Below the pieces are notes generated by a model. It was given only the letters and a program-made list of their open reading frames with translations, was not told where the DNA came from and did not search any database. From the NCBI GenBank assembly GCA_038501625.1, contig JAZAYU010001138.1:17578-81577 (forward strand): DNA of 64,000 nucleotides, written 5' to 3'. The position numbers and the translations under genes were made by a program. Every line of letters starts with the position of its first letter. The stretch's first letter is position 1. The stretch is from Corbicula japonica (Eukaryota; Mollusca; Bivalvia; Venerida; Cyrenidae). Shown piece by piece: positions 33,399-42,127 of the stretch.

Positions 33399-33785
33399 CT
33401 ATATCCAAATTTTATCTCCGAACTGAAAACTAGTTGGTTTTGTAATCGTAATTTCTTGACCGATAGCTCCGAAGTGATTGCTAGTCAATACTGATTCTGA
33501 CTGAATAGTATCATCACCGAACATGTTTATATATATACAGTCTTTCGAGTGTTTTCGATGCTCCTCCCACGGGTCATCCATAGTCATCCAATGAAAAAAT
33601 GTTATTCCACAAGAAAAGCATGTCACTTTGTCACCGATATTGGTATAGTAAAACCCTGCTTTTGCCAGTGAATGTTTGTTTGGAATCATCTGTTTTGGCC
33701 AGTTCGTATAGGTTTTCAAACGATCCTCATAAAAAGTATACTCTGGAAATGTATAAACGTTGTTAAAAGCAAATCTGTCACTCAT
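33399..33785 (-). CDS. Single-BIR protein (IAP-like), copy B
   Basis: 128 residues. One baculoviral IAP repeat: YEDRLKTYTNWPKQMIPN, then LAKAGFYYTNIGDKVTCFSC, then the zinc ligands C-X2-C-X16-H-X6-C (CFSC … EEHRKHSKDC). There is no RING finger, and the C-terminal tail has no known domain. BIR proteins of large DNA viruses and animals bind caspases or IAP antagonists and restrain cell death. A similar role here is inference. The start overlaps the stop of the preceding frame by 4 bp (ATGA). Confidence 0.9.
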   Translation of the reverse strand: MSDRFAFNNVYTFPEYTFYEDRLKTYTNWPKQMIPNKHSLAKAGFYYTNIGDKVTCFSCGITFFHWMTMDDPWEEHRKHSKDCIYINMFGDDTIQSESVLTSNHFGAIGQEITITKPTSFQFGDKIWI

Positions 33786-34051
33786 TTTCTGTTGGAAACT
33801 ATGGAGTTCAAAAACAGTAAGCTTTCTCTCAAATTGTAAAGGCTGAAGAAAAACTCAGTACTCAATCTCACTTTCCTACCGTCTTCCTCTAGAATGATAA
33901 CTGTGCCGCTTTTCCAAGGTTTTATTGTCAGTTCTCCCTGGTTGGATAAAACACATTTAATTTTCGATTTTTTTGATGAATAGTCAACTGAAACTATGTC
34001 AACTTCCTCTCCCAGCTTAAATCCAACTGAATTCAATTGAGCTTGGGTCAT
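33782..34051 (-). CDS. Small beta-rich protein, weakly PC4-like
   Basis: 89 residues. Predicted strands (KIKCVLSNQGELTIKPW, GTVIILEEDGRKVRLS) are followed by a helix (FFFSLYNLRESLLFLN). The order strand-strand-strand-helix with a GRKVRLS turn recalls the PC4 fold, as in the gene at 22,054, but the match is weak. It lies between the two BIR genes and overlaps the second by 4 bp, so the two are probably translated from linked messages. Function unknown. Confidence 0.5.
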   Translation of the reverse strand: MTQAQLNSVGFKLGEEVDIVSVDYSSKKSKIKCVLSNQGELTIKPWKSGTVIILEEDGRKVRLSTEFFFSLYNLRESLLFLNSIVSNRK

Positions 34052-34106
34052 ATTTTGAACATAAAACCAACTGATTATTAGTGAGAAAAATCACAACCTA
34101 TTCGTT

Positions 34107-34490
34107 TCAATAACGTTTTACAAATAAATTCGCTCCTGTTGATGTACTAGATCCGAATTTGAATGTGGGTGTTTCCATTGTGGGTAGTTGAGAGGATTCA
34201 ATTCCCACCATTTTGATAAAGTCACAGTTTGGAGAGCATCTATGATGTTCCAACATAGCATTATCATGTCTTTCCCATGAATTGATTTTAACACCACATC
34301 GAAAACAGATCACAACATCTCCTTTTCCTGTGTAATAAAATCCTGCTCTAGCCAGTTGATATTTATCCGGTAACATCTGCTTTGGATAGATGTCAAATGT
34401 TTTCAATCTGTTCTCATAATACTCGAGACCAACCAGGCTAACGCAAGTTGCATCCATTGAGTTCATATTTAGTTGTTCACCGTATGACAT
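34107..34490 (-). CDS. Single-BIR protein (IAP-like), copy A
   Basis: 127 residues with one BIR: YYENRLKTFDIYPKQMLPD, LARAGFYYTGKGDVVICFRC, and ligands C-X2-C-X16-H-X6-C (CFRC … LEHHRCSPNC). No RING. It shares with copy B the same order of motifs and a short Gly/Phe tail, consistent with tandem duplication followed by divergence (about half the BIR residues agree by eye). The role is as for copy B. Confidence 0.9.
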   Translation of the reverse strand: MSYGEQLNMNSMDATCVSLVGLEYYENRLKTFDIYPKQMLPDKYQLARAGFYYTGKGDVVICFRCGVKINSWERHDNAMLEHHRCSPNCDFIKMVGIESSQLPTMETPTFKFGSSTSTGANLFVKRY

Positions 34491-34574
34491 CCAAGTAAAG
34501 AATGAAATCCTTTATTCACTGTATGGACTAAATATGTGACTAATGCAACAACTCATATATGAACTACAGAAATG

Positions 34575-34975
34575 TTAATCATCAAGTCTAAAGATGCGAT
34601 GAGCGGTTTGTAATACCTTTTCCTTCCAAGGTTCTGATAATGCTTCTGAAGATAATTTATCAAAAAATTTAAGCAGAAGTTTATTTGTTGTTTCATTTCC
34701 ACTGGCTTTCATTCTGTGATACCACTGTGATATTAATTCTTTCTTGTCCAGATTTTCAAATGTTTCATGGCCATACCAATCTAACCGCTCCTCGTCACTT
34801 AACATAATACACGTATGTTCTCTCTGGGAAGGGTGATTGATTTCACAACCATGGCAGTGTGACAGTACAGTAAGATTAATATCAGCTATGACTGCTTTTG
34901 CAACATAAAACGTAAATCCAGTTCAAGTCTGCAAAGAATATGATATTCCACATTTTCTACAGTTGGTTCTGACAT
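34575..34975 (-). pseudogene. C-X2-C-X9-H-X-C motif protein, copy B, frameshifted
   Basis: A start at 34,975 opens a frame of about 30 codons that stops. The continuation in another frame runs through CHGCEINHPSQREHTCIML and on to the stop at 34,575 (…HRIFRLDD). The two parts align in order with the intact copy at 32,909-33,307, so a single-base indel near 34,905 breaks the gene. The distal half alone (from Met at 34,805) could in principle be translated, but lacks the metal-binding motif. Confidence 0.65.
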
Positions 34976-34977
34976 GT

Positions 34978-35514
34978 TTACACAACTTCTGTTTGAAATC
35001 TTCGAAGGAGAAATTCTCTAATATTATCAAGGCAGGATTGAGACACTGTCACCTGTGACGAATTTACTGTGTTGCAATTCACTTTTATACTGTCAAAGAA
35101 AATAGTTTTCAGTTTCAACAATAAACGAAATCTGTTCCTAGCATATTGGAAATACTTTCTCTCATACTTTTCATAGAGTTGTATATAAACTTCACCAACT
35201 CCCGTGAGAGATTGTGTCCGACTCTGTAGAGAAAATACATTCAAGCCCTGCCAGGATCCACTTTTAATCAGATTGAAGCGCTTTTGAAACTCCCTTAAAG
35301 CACAACGTAAAACCAGTCTGCTTCTGTTACACAAGTTCTTCTTCTTTAAAACAATAGCCATACATTGTTCCCACAAAAGAACCTGACGTTTCAACTTTAA
35401 AATCTTACTCCAAGTTTTACTATCAAACGTTTTAGTGGACATTTTTTTCAAACAAGTTTTGGCGGTTTCAGTTGAGGACATATACATTAAGGTCATCAAA
35501 CAGGTGGCTGACAT
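34978..35514 (-). CDS. Terminal gene overlapping the right TIR
   Basis: 178 residues, very basic (many Lys/Arg), helical, without a recognised domain. The first 40 or so codons lie in the TIR. The remaining sequence is unique. The start context in the TIR is duplicated at the left end, where the frame is broken. The protein might bind DNA, as its position and charge would allow at element termini, but nothing in the sequence proves this. The stop lies 3 bp before the start of the frameshifted gene. Confidence 0.55.
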   Translation of the reverse strand: MSATCLMTLMYMSSTETAKTCLKKMSTKTFDSKTWSKILKLKRQVLLWEQCMAIVLKKKNLCNRSRLVLRCALREFQKRFNLIKSGSWQGLNVFSLQSRTQSLTGVGEVYIQLYEKYERKYFQYARNRFRLLLKLKTIFFDSIKVNCNTVNSSQVTVSQSCLDNIREFLLRRFQTEVV

Positions 35515-35661
35515 AAGGTTAATGCACTAGCGTTACAGGTGACTGGTCAATATCGGATCAGTGGACAGGCTGATGGATTGGGGTCACCTGAGGACAGGCG
35601 ACTGATTAGATAAGGTCATACAGGGGCCACCGGATCAACGGATCGGCAGTTTATATCTACT
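35390..35661 (-). repeat. Right terminal inverted repeat of the Polinton
   Basis: The reverse complement starts AGTAGATATAAACTGCCG and follows the left TIR for about 275 bp. It includes the block CTGATTAGATAAGGTCATAC and the start codon of the terminal gene. Confidence 0.9.
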
Positions 35662-35667
35662 TTTGAT
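35662..35667 (+). other. Right target-site duplication of the Polinton
   Basis: TTTGAT directly after the TIR, identical to 16,825-16,830. Confidence 0.92.
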
Positions 35668-36282
35668 ATGTCTCTTGTATTTATTGCTGTTTGATCCGTG
35701 TTTTCTGTGTTGTATTTGTTTGATGCTCCGTCCCTGATGCTGTTGTGTCAAAGCAGTTCATGTGGTTTATGAATATTCAGTTGATATAAGATCTTTTTAT
35801 TTTTGTAAAAAATGCATTTATGGCTTTTGAGATGATGTAATTAACAGCATTGTATTCAATCTTTAATGGTATTTTTGTAAAGCCAAAGCTGAAAATCTCG
35901 GTGTAATGATAAGAATAACTTTGGATTTAATTTCGGTCCGGAAAGGTTTACGATTAGTGCAAATGATGAAACCAGCGAGATACTCTCAGTGACATGGCAA
36001 ATGTGAAAGACACTTTGCAGGCAGACTTTTAGTATCGTTGAGTCTGGATTTGAAATGTAGTAAATTGTATTGTTTGAATTATGCATCGCTGAGAAAATGC
36101 TACCAATTTTAATGTCAACGATTAAGAAATTATTATTTTAATGAATAGAATATTTTGCGAAGTTACATTGTTAAATAGTAAAGAATATTAAATATTAATG
36201 TTTTTCTAGAGATGCTTTATTTCAAGATCAAACTGAGTGCTACTGGTGTGTGATACCGTGCTTATATGTGTTGTATTTGACA

Positions 36283-36845
36283 CACGGCCCACGGTGCCAA
36301 AGTTTATGTTGTATGTGTTTCAGAACACGGCCCCCGGTGCCGTTGTTGTGTGGCCCCCGGTGCCAAGTATTTTGTGTTTTATGTGTTTGAGAACACGGCC
36401 CCCGGTGCCGTTGTTGTGTGGCCCCCGGTGCCAAGTATTTTGTGTTTTATGTGTTTGAGAACACGGCCCCCGGTGCCGTTGTTGTGTGGCCCCCGGTGCC
36501 AAGTATTTTGTGTTTTATGTGTTTGAGAACATGGCCCCGTTGCCGTTGTTGTGTGGCCCCCGGTGCCAAGTATTTTGTGTTTTATGGGTTTGAGATCTCG
36601 GCCCCCGGTGCCGTTGTTGTGTGGCCCCCGGTGCCAAGTATTTGTGTTTTATGTGTTTGAGATCACGGCCCCCGGTGCCGTTGTTGTGTGGCCCCCGGTG
36701 CCAAGTATTTTGTGTTTTATGTGTTTGAGATCACGGCCCCCGGTGCCGTTGTTGTGTGGTCCCCGGTGCCAAGTATTTTGTGTTTTATGTGTTTGAGATC
36801 ACGGCCCCCGATGCCGTTGTTGTGTGGCCCCCGGTGCCAAGTATG
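36283..36845 (+). repeat. 68 bp GC-rich minisatellite, about eight units
   Basis: The unit contains two GGCCCCCGGTGCC boxes separated by GTTGTTGTGTG and an AT-rich half (AAGTATTTTGTGTTTTATGT…). The period is 68 bp, which is not a multiple of three, and all three frames on each strand stay mostly open, giving meaningless ORFs. The array sits in the host repeat right of the Polinton. Only two decayed units exist on the left copy. Confidence 0.92.
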
Positions 36846-37568
36846 TTGTATACGAACTGTTGCTGTTTGTTTGCAGTGTCAGTTGTGTAGTCTTTGCAGT
36901 TTTCTTGTTTGTTGAGTAAAATTGTAGCCAGTTCTTGCTGTCGCGTTATATACGAACTGTTGCTGTTTGTTTGCAGTGTCAGTTATGTAGCCTGTGCAAT
37001 TTTCTTGTTTGTTGAGTAAAATTGAAGTTAGTTCTTGTTATGGTCTTATATATATGTTAATGTGTCTGGTTTTTTACGCACACAGATGCCGTTGGTTTGT
37101 GATTAAGCCTTGTGTTAATTGTGTAATATGTGTTTAATATGTTCCCTGTACTCAATGTTGTGTGGTTCGTGGTTTCTGTGTTGTATTTGTGTTTGATACA
37201 CGTTCTCTGGTGCCGTTGTGTATCAAATAAGTACATTTGTAGTTAATGTGGTTTTTGAATATTCAGTTTCTTTGTAGATTGATGACACGATCCTGAGACC
37301 TACTTTGGTGTAGACCTGTTGTTAACAAAACAAGTGCTTAACATTGTTTTTGACAGTGGCTGAGGTGTCCGTGATGGTTCCAGATTATTTGGTGAAGTTA
37401 TATATGAATAAATTTGTTTTCGTTTTTTGTTGATAGTATGAAGTACAATCTTTTCAAAGGTTGAAACGACGCATGCAAGTTACAAAAAGTGTGACAATTT
37501 AAGATTTTTATAAATGTAAATGCCTTTCAACTGCAGTGCTCATATGTTGTCTCTCTTTGTTTGATTCG
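36846..37568. other. Right part of the long repeat unit, non-coding
   Basis: It contains a direct duplication of about 85 bp (near 36,850-36,935 and 36,948-37,030, both with CGAACTGTTGCTGTTTGTTT). Its second half resembles 35,690-35,800 (GTGGTTTATGAATATTCAGT-type block). No gene. Confidence 0.6.
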
Positions 37569-37666
37569 ATATTACCGCTGAATACAACGACCTATTCCTA
37601 GTTTTGTTTGTGTTTTTTACGTATAATGAGATAAGGAAATAATTGATTTACTCACGTTAAAGTGAG

Positions 37667-38346
37667 TAAATGAAATTATTTCCGTTTCGAATAATACGAA
37701 CTTGACGGTAATTGTCAGTGTGGAGGGAAAAGGTGCGTGTATCTCGTGCGATTAGGCTATTTAAGTGTTGGTTTTATCTGTGTACACCATTCGAGGCGTT
37801 TCTATTCAGCGGTAAACATGTCGGCACCCGCCCACCCGCCCTGTAGGTTGTTAATATTGTTTTTGGTTGGTTGTCGAGGTTTAACAGAACTTTCAGAGAA
37901 TAAATTGAAAAATGGGTCGTGTAATTAAAGTGTTTATTTTTGTTTCAGGTGTTTCAGGTTTTGGTGTTTTCTCTTAGTCATAAACAATATATTTATTTAT
38001 CATGTAAGAAATATGGATATTTTAAGGCCATTCACTAGTTTCAGGTTCGAGTGGTACTATTAGATGAAGCTTTATCCAGATGTGTTGAAAGTTTTCCCTT
38101 CGTCTGCTGGACAGCTAAATAGCCAGAGCTACGGATGTCAGCTTTTCATTCGGACGGTTCGCACACTACAGGCCCACTGATTCTACCTCTGTTCTGACAG
38201 TTTTTGAGCAACTTGGACTTTACAGACATTAGAAAATTTTAATGTATATTACCGCTGAATACAACGACCTATTCCTAGTTTTGTTTGTGTTTTTTACGTA
38301 TAATGAGATAAGGAAATAATTGATTTACTCACGTTAAAGTGAGTAA
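37667..38346 (+). mobile_element. Short deletion derivative of the long repeat unit
   Basis: Its first 160 bp equal 13,982-14,141 and its last 101 bp equal 37,569-37,669. The 420 bp between are not found in the long unit as read by eye. It directly follows the long unit, sharing the junction TTTACTCACGTTAAAGTGAG|TAAATGAAATT, which forms a 25 bp imperfect palindrome. Confidence 0.7.
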
Positions 38347-38546
38347 CTGAATATTTTGCGTGTATGGGCTAAAGTTAAATGCATTTATAGCCTATACGGT
38401 TGCATAATATCACAAATAAAATTGTAGGGAAAAAACACTATTCAAAGGGTTCGGAGTGAACAATTATATGTTCTCTGTGTACAAGTATGTTTTTCCTATG
38501 ACCTTTACGAAATTTAATGAGGTGCCAGGTCAATATTGTTGGACAA

Positions 38547-40886
38547 TATCTACTGTAGCACGCTCAGTTTAGACATACATGTACTCATGTTCTAATTAAG
38601 ATGATTTGTCAAAATAATACCGGTATTTAAACCACGAAGCAAGGCATGTTGACGCTAAATTGTAAATATTTTTTAATAGCTACATGTATAAAAAGATGAG
38701 TTAAGCATAACTGTATTATATATGTAGGCTCACATGAGTAGTGTTCGAGTTTCTACACTTTATTTTAAGTTTTCAGTTGATCGCTGTGTTTGAATGAAAA
38801 TAAAAAGACGATATTTCCAATTATTTTTTTCTTTTTAATTATCTTAAAAATACAGGACACAATAAAGATTTTGAAAACTTTGGTACGCAAATTTTGTTTC
38901 GCAAAATGTTCAAAATAACTTACTTAAAACACGAACATCTATTTGAATCTATCCCTTTTAAAAGCTTTTACGAACTCGTGTTTTTATCACTTTCTGTTGC
39001 ATTTTTTATTGTTTACGGATATATGAGGCTAGACGCTATGGAAGTGGTAGTGCTAGTTCGGTCCCGGTTTTGGGATTGCATCATTTATATTGACAATTTT
39101 TTCTATTCATTCAAAGTAGAGGCCGTAAAAAAAAGACCCCGGTTACAAAAAGTCATTAACGTCGTTACTATAATAAATCAGTCACCTTGTGTATTTGCAC
39201 GTGATAATGTTATCTTATATGTAAGCTTTACTTAATTTATATTTATACAATATTTATACATTTATATCGAGTTTCGCTCAACCCGGCGCTAGGCGAGGTG
39301 GACAGAAATATGCATTTCCATTACTGCTCATAAACAGGCTCAACCGAGCCTGCTATATTTTGATATATGTCTTGATCGATGGTTTTCGAATAATTACTGA
39401 TTCAATTTGTGCAGTGTGCGGCCATGAAACGTTTCCCAGTGCAAATAAGTATTCGTAAGTGTCATGAGTAGTTAACAGTGACCAGTGTCTCGTTCTGATG
39501 TTAACGTATACCAGGGAACTGACGGAAGCGTAGTTTGGATTGTTTGGATTTAAAGGCTGTAGTTGATCAATTTCTGGTCGAATTCTGTACCAGGTCCATT
39601 CTTATAACCCAAACCACCCCAAACCACCCCAAACTATTCCAAACCACCCCAAAGACCTATAATAAGGTTGTGATAATTAAATAAATTCATATGAAATAAG
39701 GCCCTGCGAGCTGTAGTATAAAAATTAGTGTTAAACTTGTTGCTTCTGAATTACTTGAAATACTTGAACAATTATTTAATAATACACAATGAAAATAATA
39801 ACATAATTTTTATTTGCTTCAGCAACAAGTCATGCGTTTTACAGTGTTTTACCTGTCTTTAAATTGATGATAACACTAAAAAATTAAATGTAGTCGATTT
39901 CAAGTGCTTTGTGGTAAACACTGTAGATGTGGTTTGGGGTATTTCACACACTCTATATGTCGTCATTCTGTCAGACTTATTTATGGTCAGTCATGTTTTT
40001 TACTAAAATTTTGATGTTCTTTTGCTCAGTATAGCAAAATAATTATTATTCGTCACATATTATAATGTATTCATCATTATTTACAACCACAAATAACAGC
40101 AGTCTTTCATTTGAAGTAGTTTGGGGTGGTTTGGTGTAGTTTGGAGTGGTTTGTGGTATTAGAACCGTTCTGTACCATTTATATAAGGGCACAGGGGACA
40201 GTTTCCGAGTCTGCCCCAAGAGTCTGGGACCCTGTGCAAGCTTTCATTGACTGAAAATTAAAACTTTGCACAGCTAAAATTTTGTTGTTGTACAATTTGT
40301 GTTGCAGGGGTAGAGCTTTTTACAAACCACAACCAACTGTCCCACAGAACCAATCATTTGATCTATACAGGCATTTAAAGTCACCCCAAGTCCTGATTTT
40401 CCAATGCAAATTTGGCCGAAATTCTACACATTTGAAAACCTGTAAAATATTTCATGCAATGACTTTTCCGATAAAACCCCTTTCATGCTAATATTTTATG
40501 TGTTCCTCATCTCCCAAGCAGCTGGAAAGTGTCTCCCCGCCCCCGTCTCAATTTTTCAGCATTTGACATTGAAATACCTCACCCCCAAATTATTCTCAAA
40601 TTCAGCCCGCAGACTGCGTTTCATCCGGCAACTGTTCAACTCAGAACATACAAAGCAAGCATCAATGCATTTGAGACACTGTGGTCAGATTTCATATTTC
40701 ATATACTATACAATATTTAAAAAAATATGGCATCTTTAATTCAATCAATGATTTTAATGCATTTTATTCACGGCTACCCCAAATACTAAGAAAATCGACC
40801 GGGACCAAAGTGCGAAACTATCCCCTGCCCCTTTAAGGCGTTTCAGAAACTTCTAACAGATTTGCTGGTGACTTCCTCTTTTGCAG
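38547..40886. other. End of the 28.3 kb intron
   Basis: Non-coding. One inverted-repeat element (39,593-40,167) was recognised. A 113-codon frame at 38,894-39,235 has no domain or context and I treat it as chance. The part from 40,190 to 40,860 has no feature I can name. Confidence 0.5.
39593..40167. mobile_element. 575 bp element with AAACCACCCC iterons and 10 bp flanking repeats
   Basis: The left end carries four AAACCACCCC/AAACTATTCC units and the right end carries the same units inverted (GTTTGGGGTGGTTTGGTGTA). The sequence TTCTGTACCA occurs immediately before (39,583-39,592) and after (40,168-40,177), which looks like a target-site duplication. The interior has no coding capacity. It is a non-autonomous DNA element of unknown superfamily. 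The 8-10 bp duplication would suit hAT or Mutator-like groups. Confidence 0.6.
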
Positions 40887-40974
40887 CTCACAAAAGACAC
40901 TTTCAGTGGTATATAATTCTTGTTGTGATTTTGATCATTATCGTTGTTGCAATTGTTGTCTGCTATTTACAAAG
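40887..40974 (+). CDS. Transmembrane exon of host receptor
   Basis: The acceptor CTTCCTCTTTTGCAG and donor AAAG|GTAACT bound 88 bp. In the phase left by the EGF exon (one base) it encodes HKRHFQWY followed by a helix of about 20 hydrophobic residues (IILVVILIIIVVAIVVCYL). It ends in phase 2, matching the next exon at 42,084. This fixes the receptor as a single-pass protein. Confidence 0.85.
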
Positions 40975-41704
40975 GTAACTATTCCTTTTTGTTATGTTTA
41001 TTTAATTGTTACTATTAAAATTGAAGATTAAAGTATATTTACTTGAATATCATATATTTTAAAGGGATCTGAATATGGTCAAATACATGCTTTTCAAAAC
41101 GGACACGCAGATTATGTACTTTACATACAAAGAACACTAAATGAATATTACACATGCCGCTGACCAGCAAAAACAGTTACATATGCATATTAGGCATTGC
41201 CACATTCACAAAACACAGCCTCCCCGCGCAGCGAAAAAGAATTGAGGAAAAGAGAGCATGTTGTTATAAGTATGTCAATTCAAATAAGACGCCATAAATA
41301 ATTAACGGAAAAGAAAACATTTGGGGTTACCGCCTTGGAACGGTAAGTGGCAAACTAAATTGCCACTGGGGGTTTAAATCAGGCTCTATGGTGCAACAAC
41401 CTCATACTTGCCTCAACAGGTTCTCATATCAACAAACAAGTACAAGTTGTCTTGGTGAAATAACTCCAATTAAAAAAAATATGCAATCTTTTGCGAAACA
41501 TCAGTTTATCTAAGACAAATTGAATGTTGCATTTGTAATGTCATGGGTATCGTCCACTATTTATTAGTATTTGGAATAAAGTGTTCAAAAATGAGGTGTT
41601 CCTATTCCTTTTTCCATAAAAATAATAGTATTGAGTTTAAATATCGTGTTTAAGTATAAAGTTTAGTTTAACAGCTAATTATTTCTAAGCGATCAAGTTC
41701 GGTA

Positions 41705-42050
41705 TACAATACTGTGAACGTTTAATGTTACAAAATTTGCGTGTATCGTGCGTCCTTCTATCGTGTATCGTACGTCCGCCTAACGGTTATCATGCAACGT
41801 GAAAATGTTACTTGCTTCTGCAAATTTATATGATTTAATTTAAACCATTCATTTCATATTTTGATAGCAATTTCAAATTTTTGGAAATCTCGTACACAAA
41901 TTATATGAATCGTCAGTATCGTGTATCGCGTATACCGCGTATAGTGCGTCCGCCTATCGCGTATCGTGCGTCCGTCTATCGCGTATCGTGCGTCCGTCTA
42001 TCGGGTATCGTGCGTTTCGTTTGTAACCTTAAACGTTCACAGTACTGTAT
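41705..42050. mobile_element. MITE carrying a 22 bp tandem core
   Basis: Inverted ends (ACTGTGAACGTTTAA at about 41,711 and TTAAACGTTCACAGTACTGT ending about 42,049) enclose a tandem array of ATCGCGTATCGTGCGTCCGT-like units. About four units lie at 41,911-42,016 and decayed ones at 41,742-41,785. A CpG-rich iteron core inside an AT-rich element is unusual. Non-coding. Confidence 0.6.
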
Positions 42051-42083
42051 ATATATTTGTAATGTGTGTGTTTACCTTTTAAG

Positions 42084-42127
42084 GAGATTTAAGTTATGGC
42101 ATGCCGTCAGACACCACAGAAATTCAG
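42084..42127 (+). CDS. Juxtamembrane cytoplasmic exon of host receptor
   Basis: A 44 bp exon (acceptor TTTTAAG, donor CAG|GTATGC). In phase it encodes RFKLWHAVRHHRNS, a basic stretch directly after the membrane helix as expected for a stop-transfer segment. It enters in phase 2 and leaves in phase 1. Confidence 0.75.

Larger units (their letters stand above)
16831..35661 (-). mobile_element. Polinton/Maverick element, 18,831 bp
   Basis: The boundaries are set by inverted termini beginning AGTAGATATAAACTGCCG and by the 6 bp duplication TTTGAT on both sides. The element encodes integrase, packaging ATPase, cysteine protease, major and minor capsid proteins and part of a family B polymerase, the defining Polinton set. 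Most genes run on the - strand from right to left with short overlaps. Three cargo genes lie in the left half. Several genes are spliced. The polymerase is truncated and a 951 bp segment is triplicated. Polintons are virus-like self-synthesising transposons related to adintoviruses, and this is an endogenous copy in a host intron. Confidence 0.95.
13982..37669 (+). mobile_element. Long repeat unit interrupted by the Polinton
   Basis: The first 160 bp (13,982-14,141) are identical to 37,667-37,826, and the last 101 bp (37,569-37,669) are identical to 38,246-38,346. A unit therefore starts TAAATGAAATTATTTCC and ends TTTACTCACGTTAAAGTGAG, and the two ends are themselves imperfect inverted repeats. 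Without the Polinton the unit is about 4.9 kb. Its interior is partly duplicated: 16,060-16,700 is homologous to 35,820-36,900. A diverged fragment of 14,600-15,000 recurs at 53,085-53,480, so this is a dispersed family. No transposase frame was recognised, so its class is unknown. It is probably a non-autonomous DNA element. Confidence 0.5.
13668..38546. mobile_element. Possible outer element bounded by TTGTCCAAC inverted termini
   Basis: At 13,668 the sequence TTGTCCAACAACATTGACCT and, inverted, at 38,523-38,546 the sequence ending GTTGGACAA form an inverted pair. The similarity extends into TTCGTAAA-type sub-terminal sequence on the right. TA flanks both. These are the termini of the 213 bp MITE at 5,489. 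The simplest reading is one TA-targeted element that later took up the other insertions. Two independent decayed copies in opposite orientation are equally possible. Confidence 0.35.

Noticed and set aside
36237..36915. Several overlapping open frames rich in Pro, Gly, Val and Cys on both strands
   Set aside because: All arise from the 68 bp minisatellite, whose period shifts the frame in every unit. Openness in all frames shows base composition, not coding.
13982..38346. LTR retrotransposon with repeats at both ends
   Set aside because: The shared 160 bp and 101 bp blocks are a start and an end of units, not one continuous LTR. There is no TG…CA end, primer-binding site or reverse transcriptase.
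38894..39235. 113-codon frame as a gene
   Set aside because: No domain, no promoter or splice context. Its composition is that of AT-rich chance frames.
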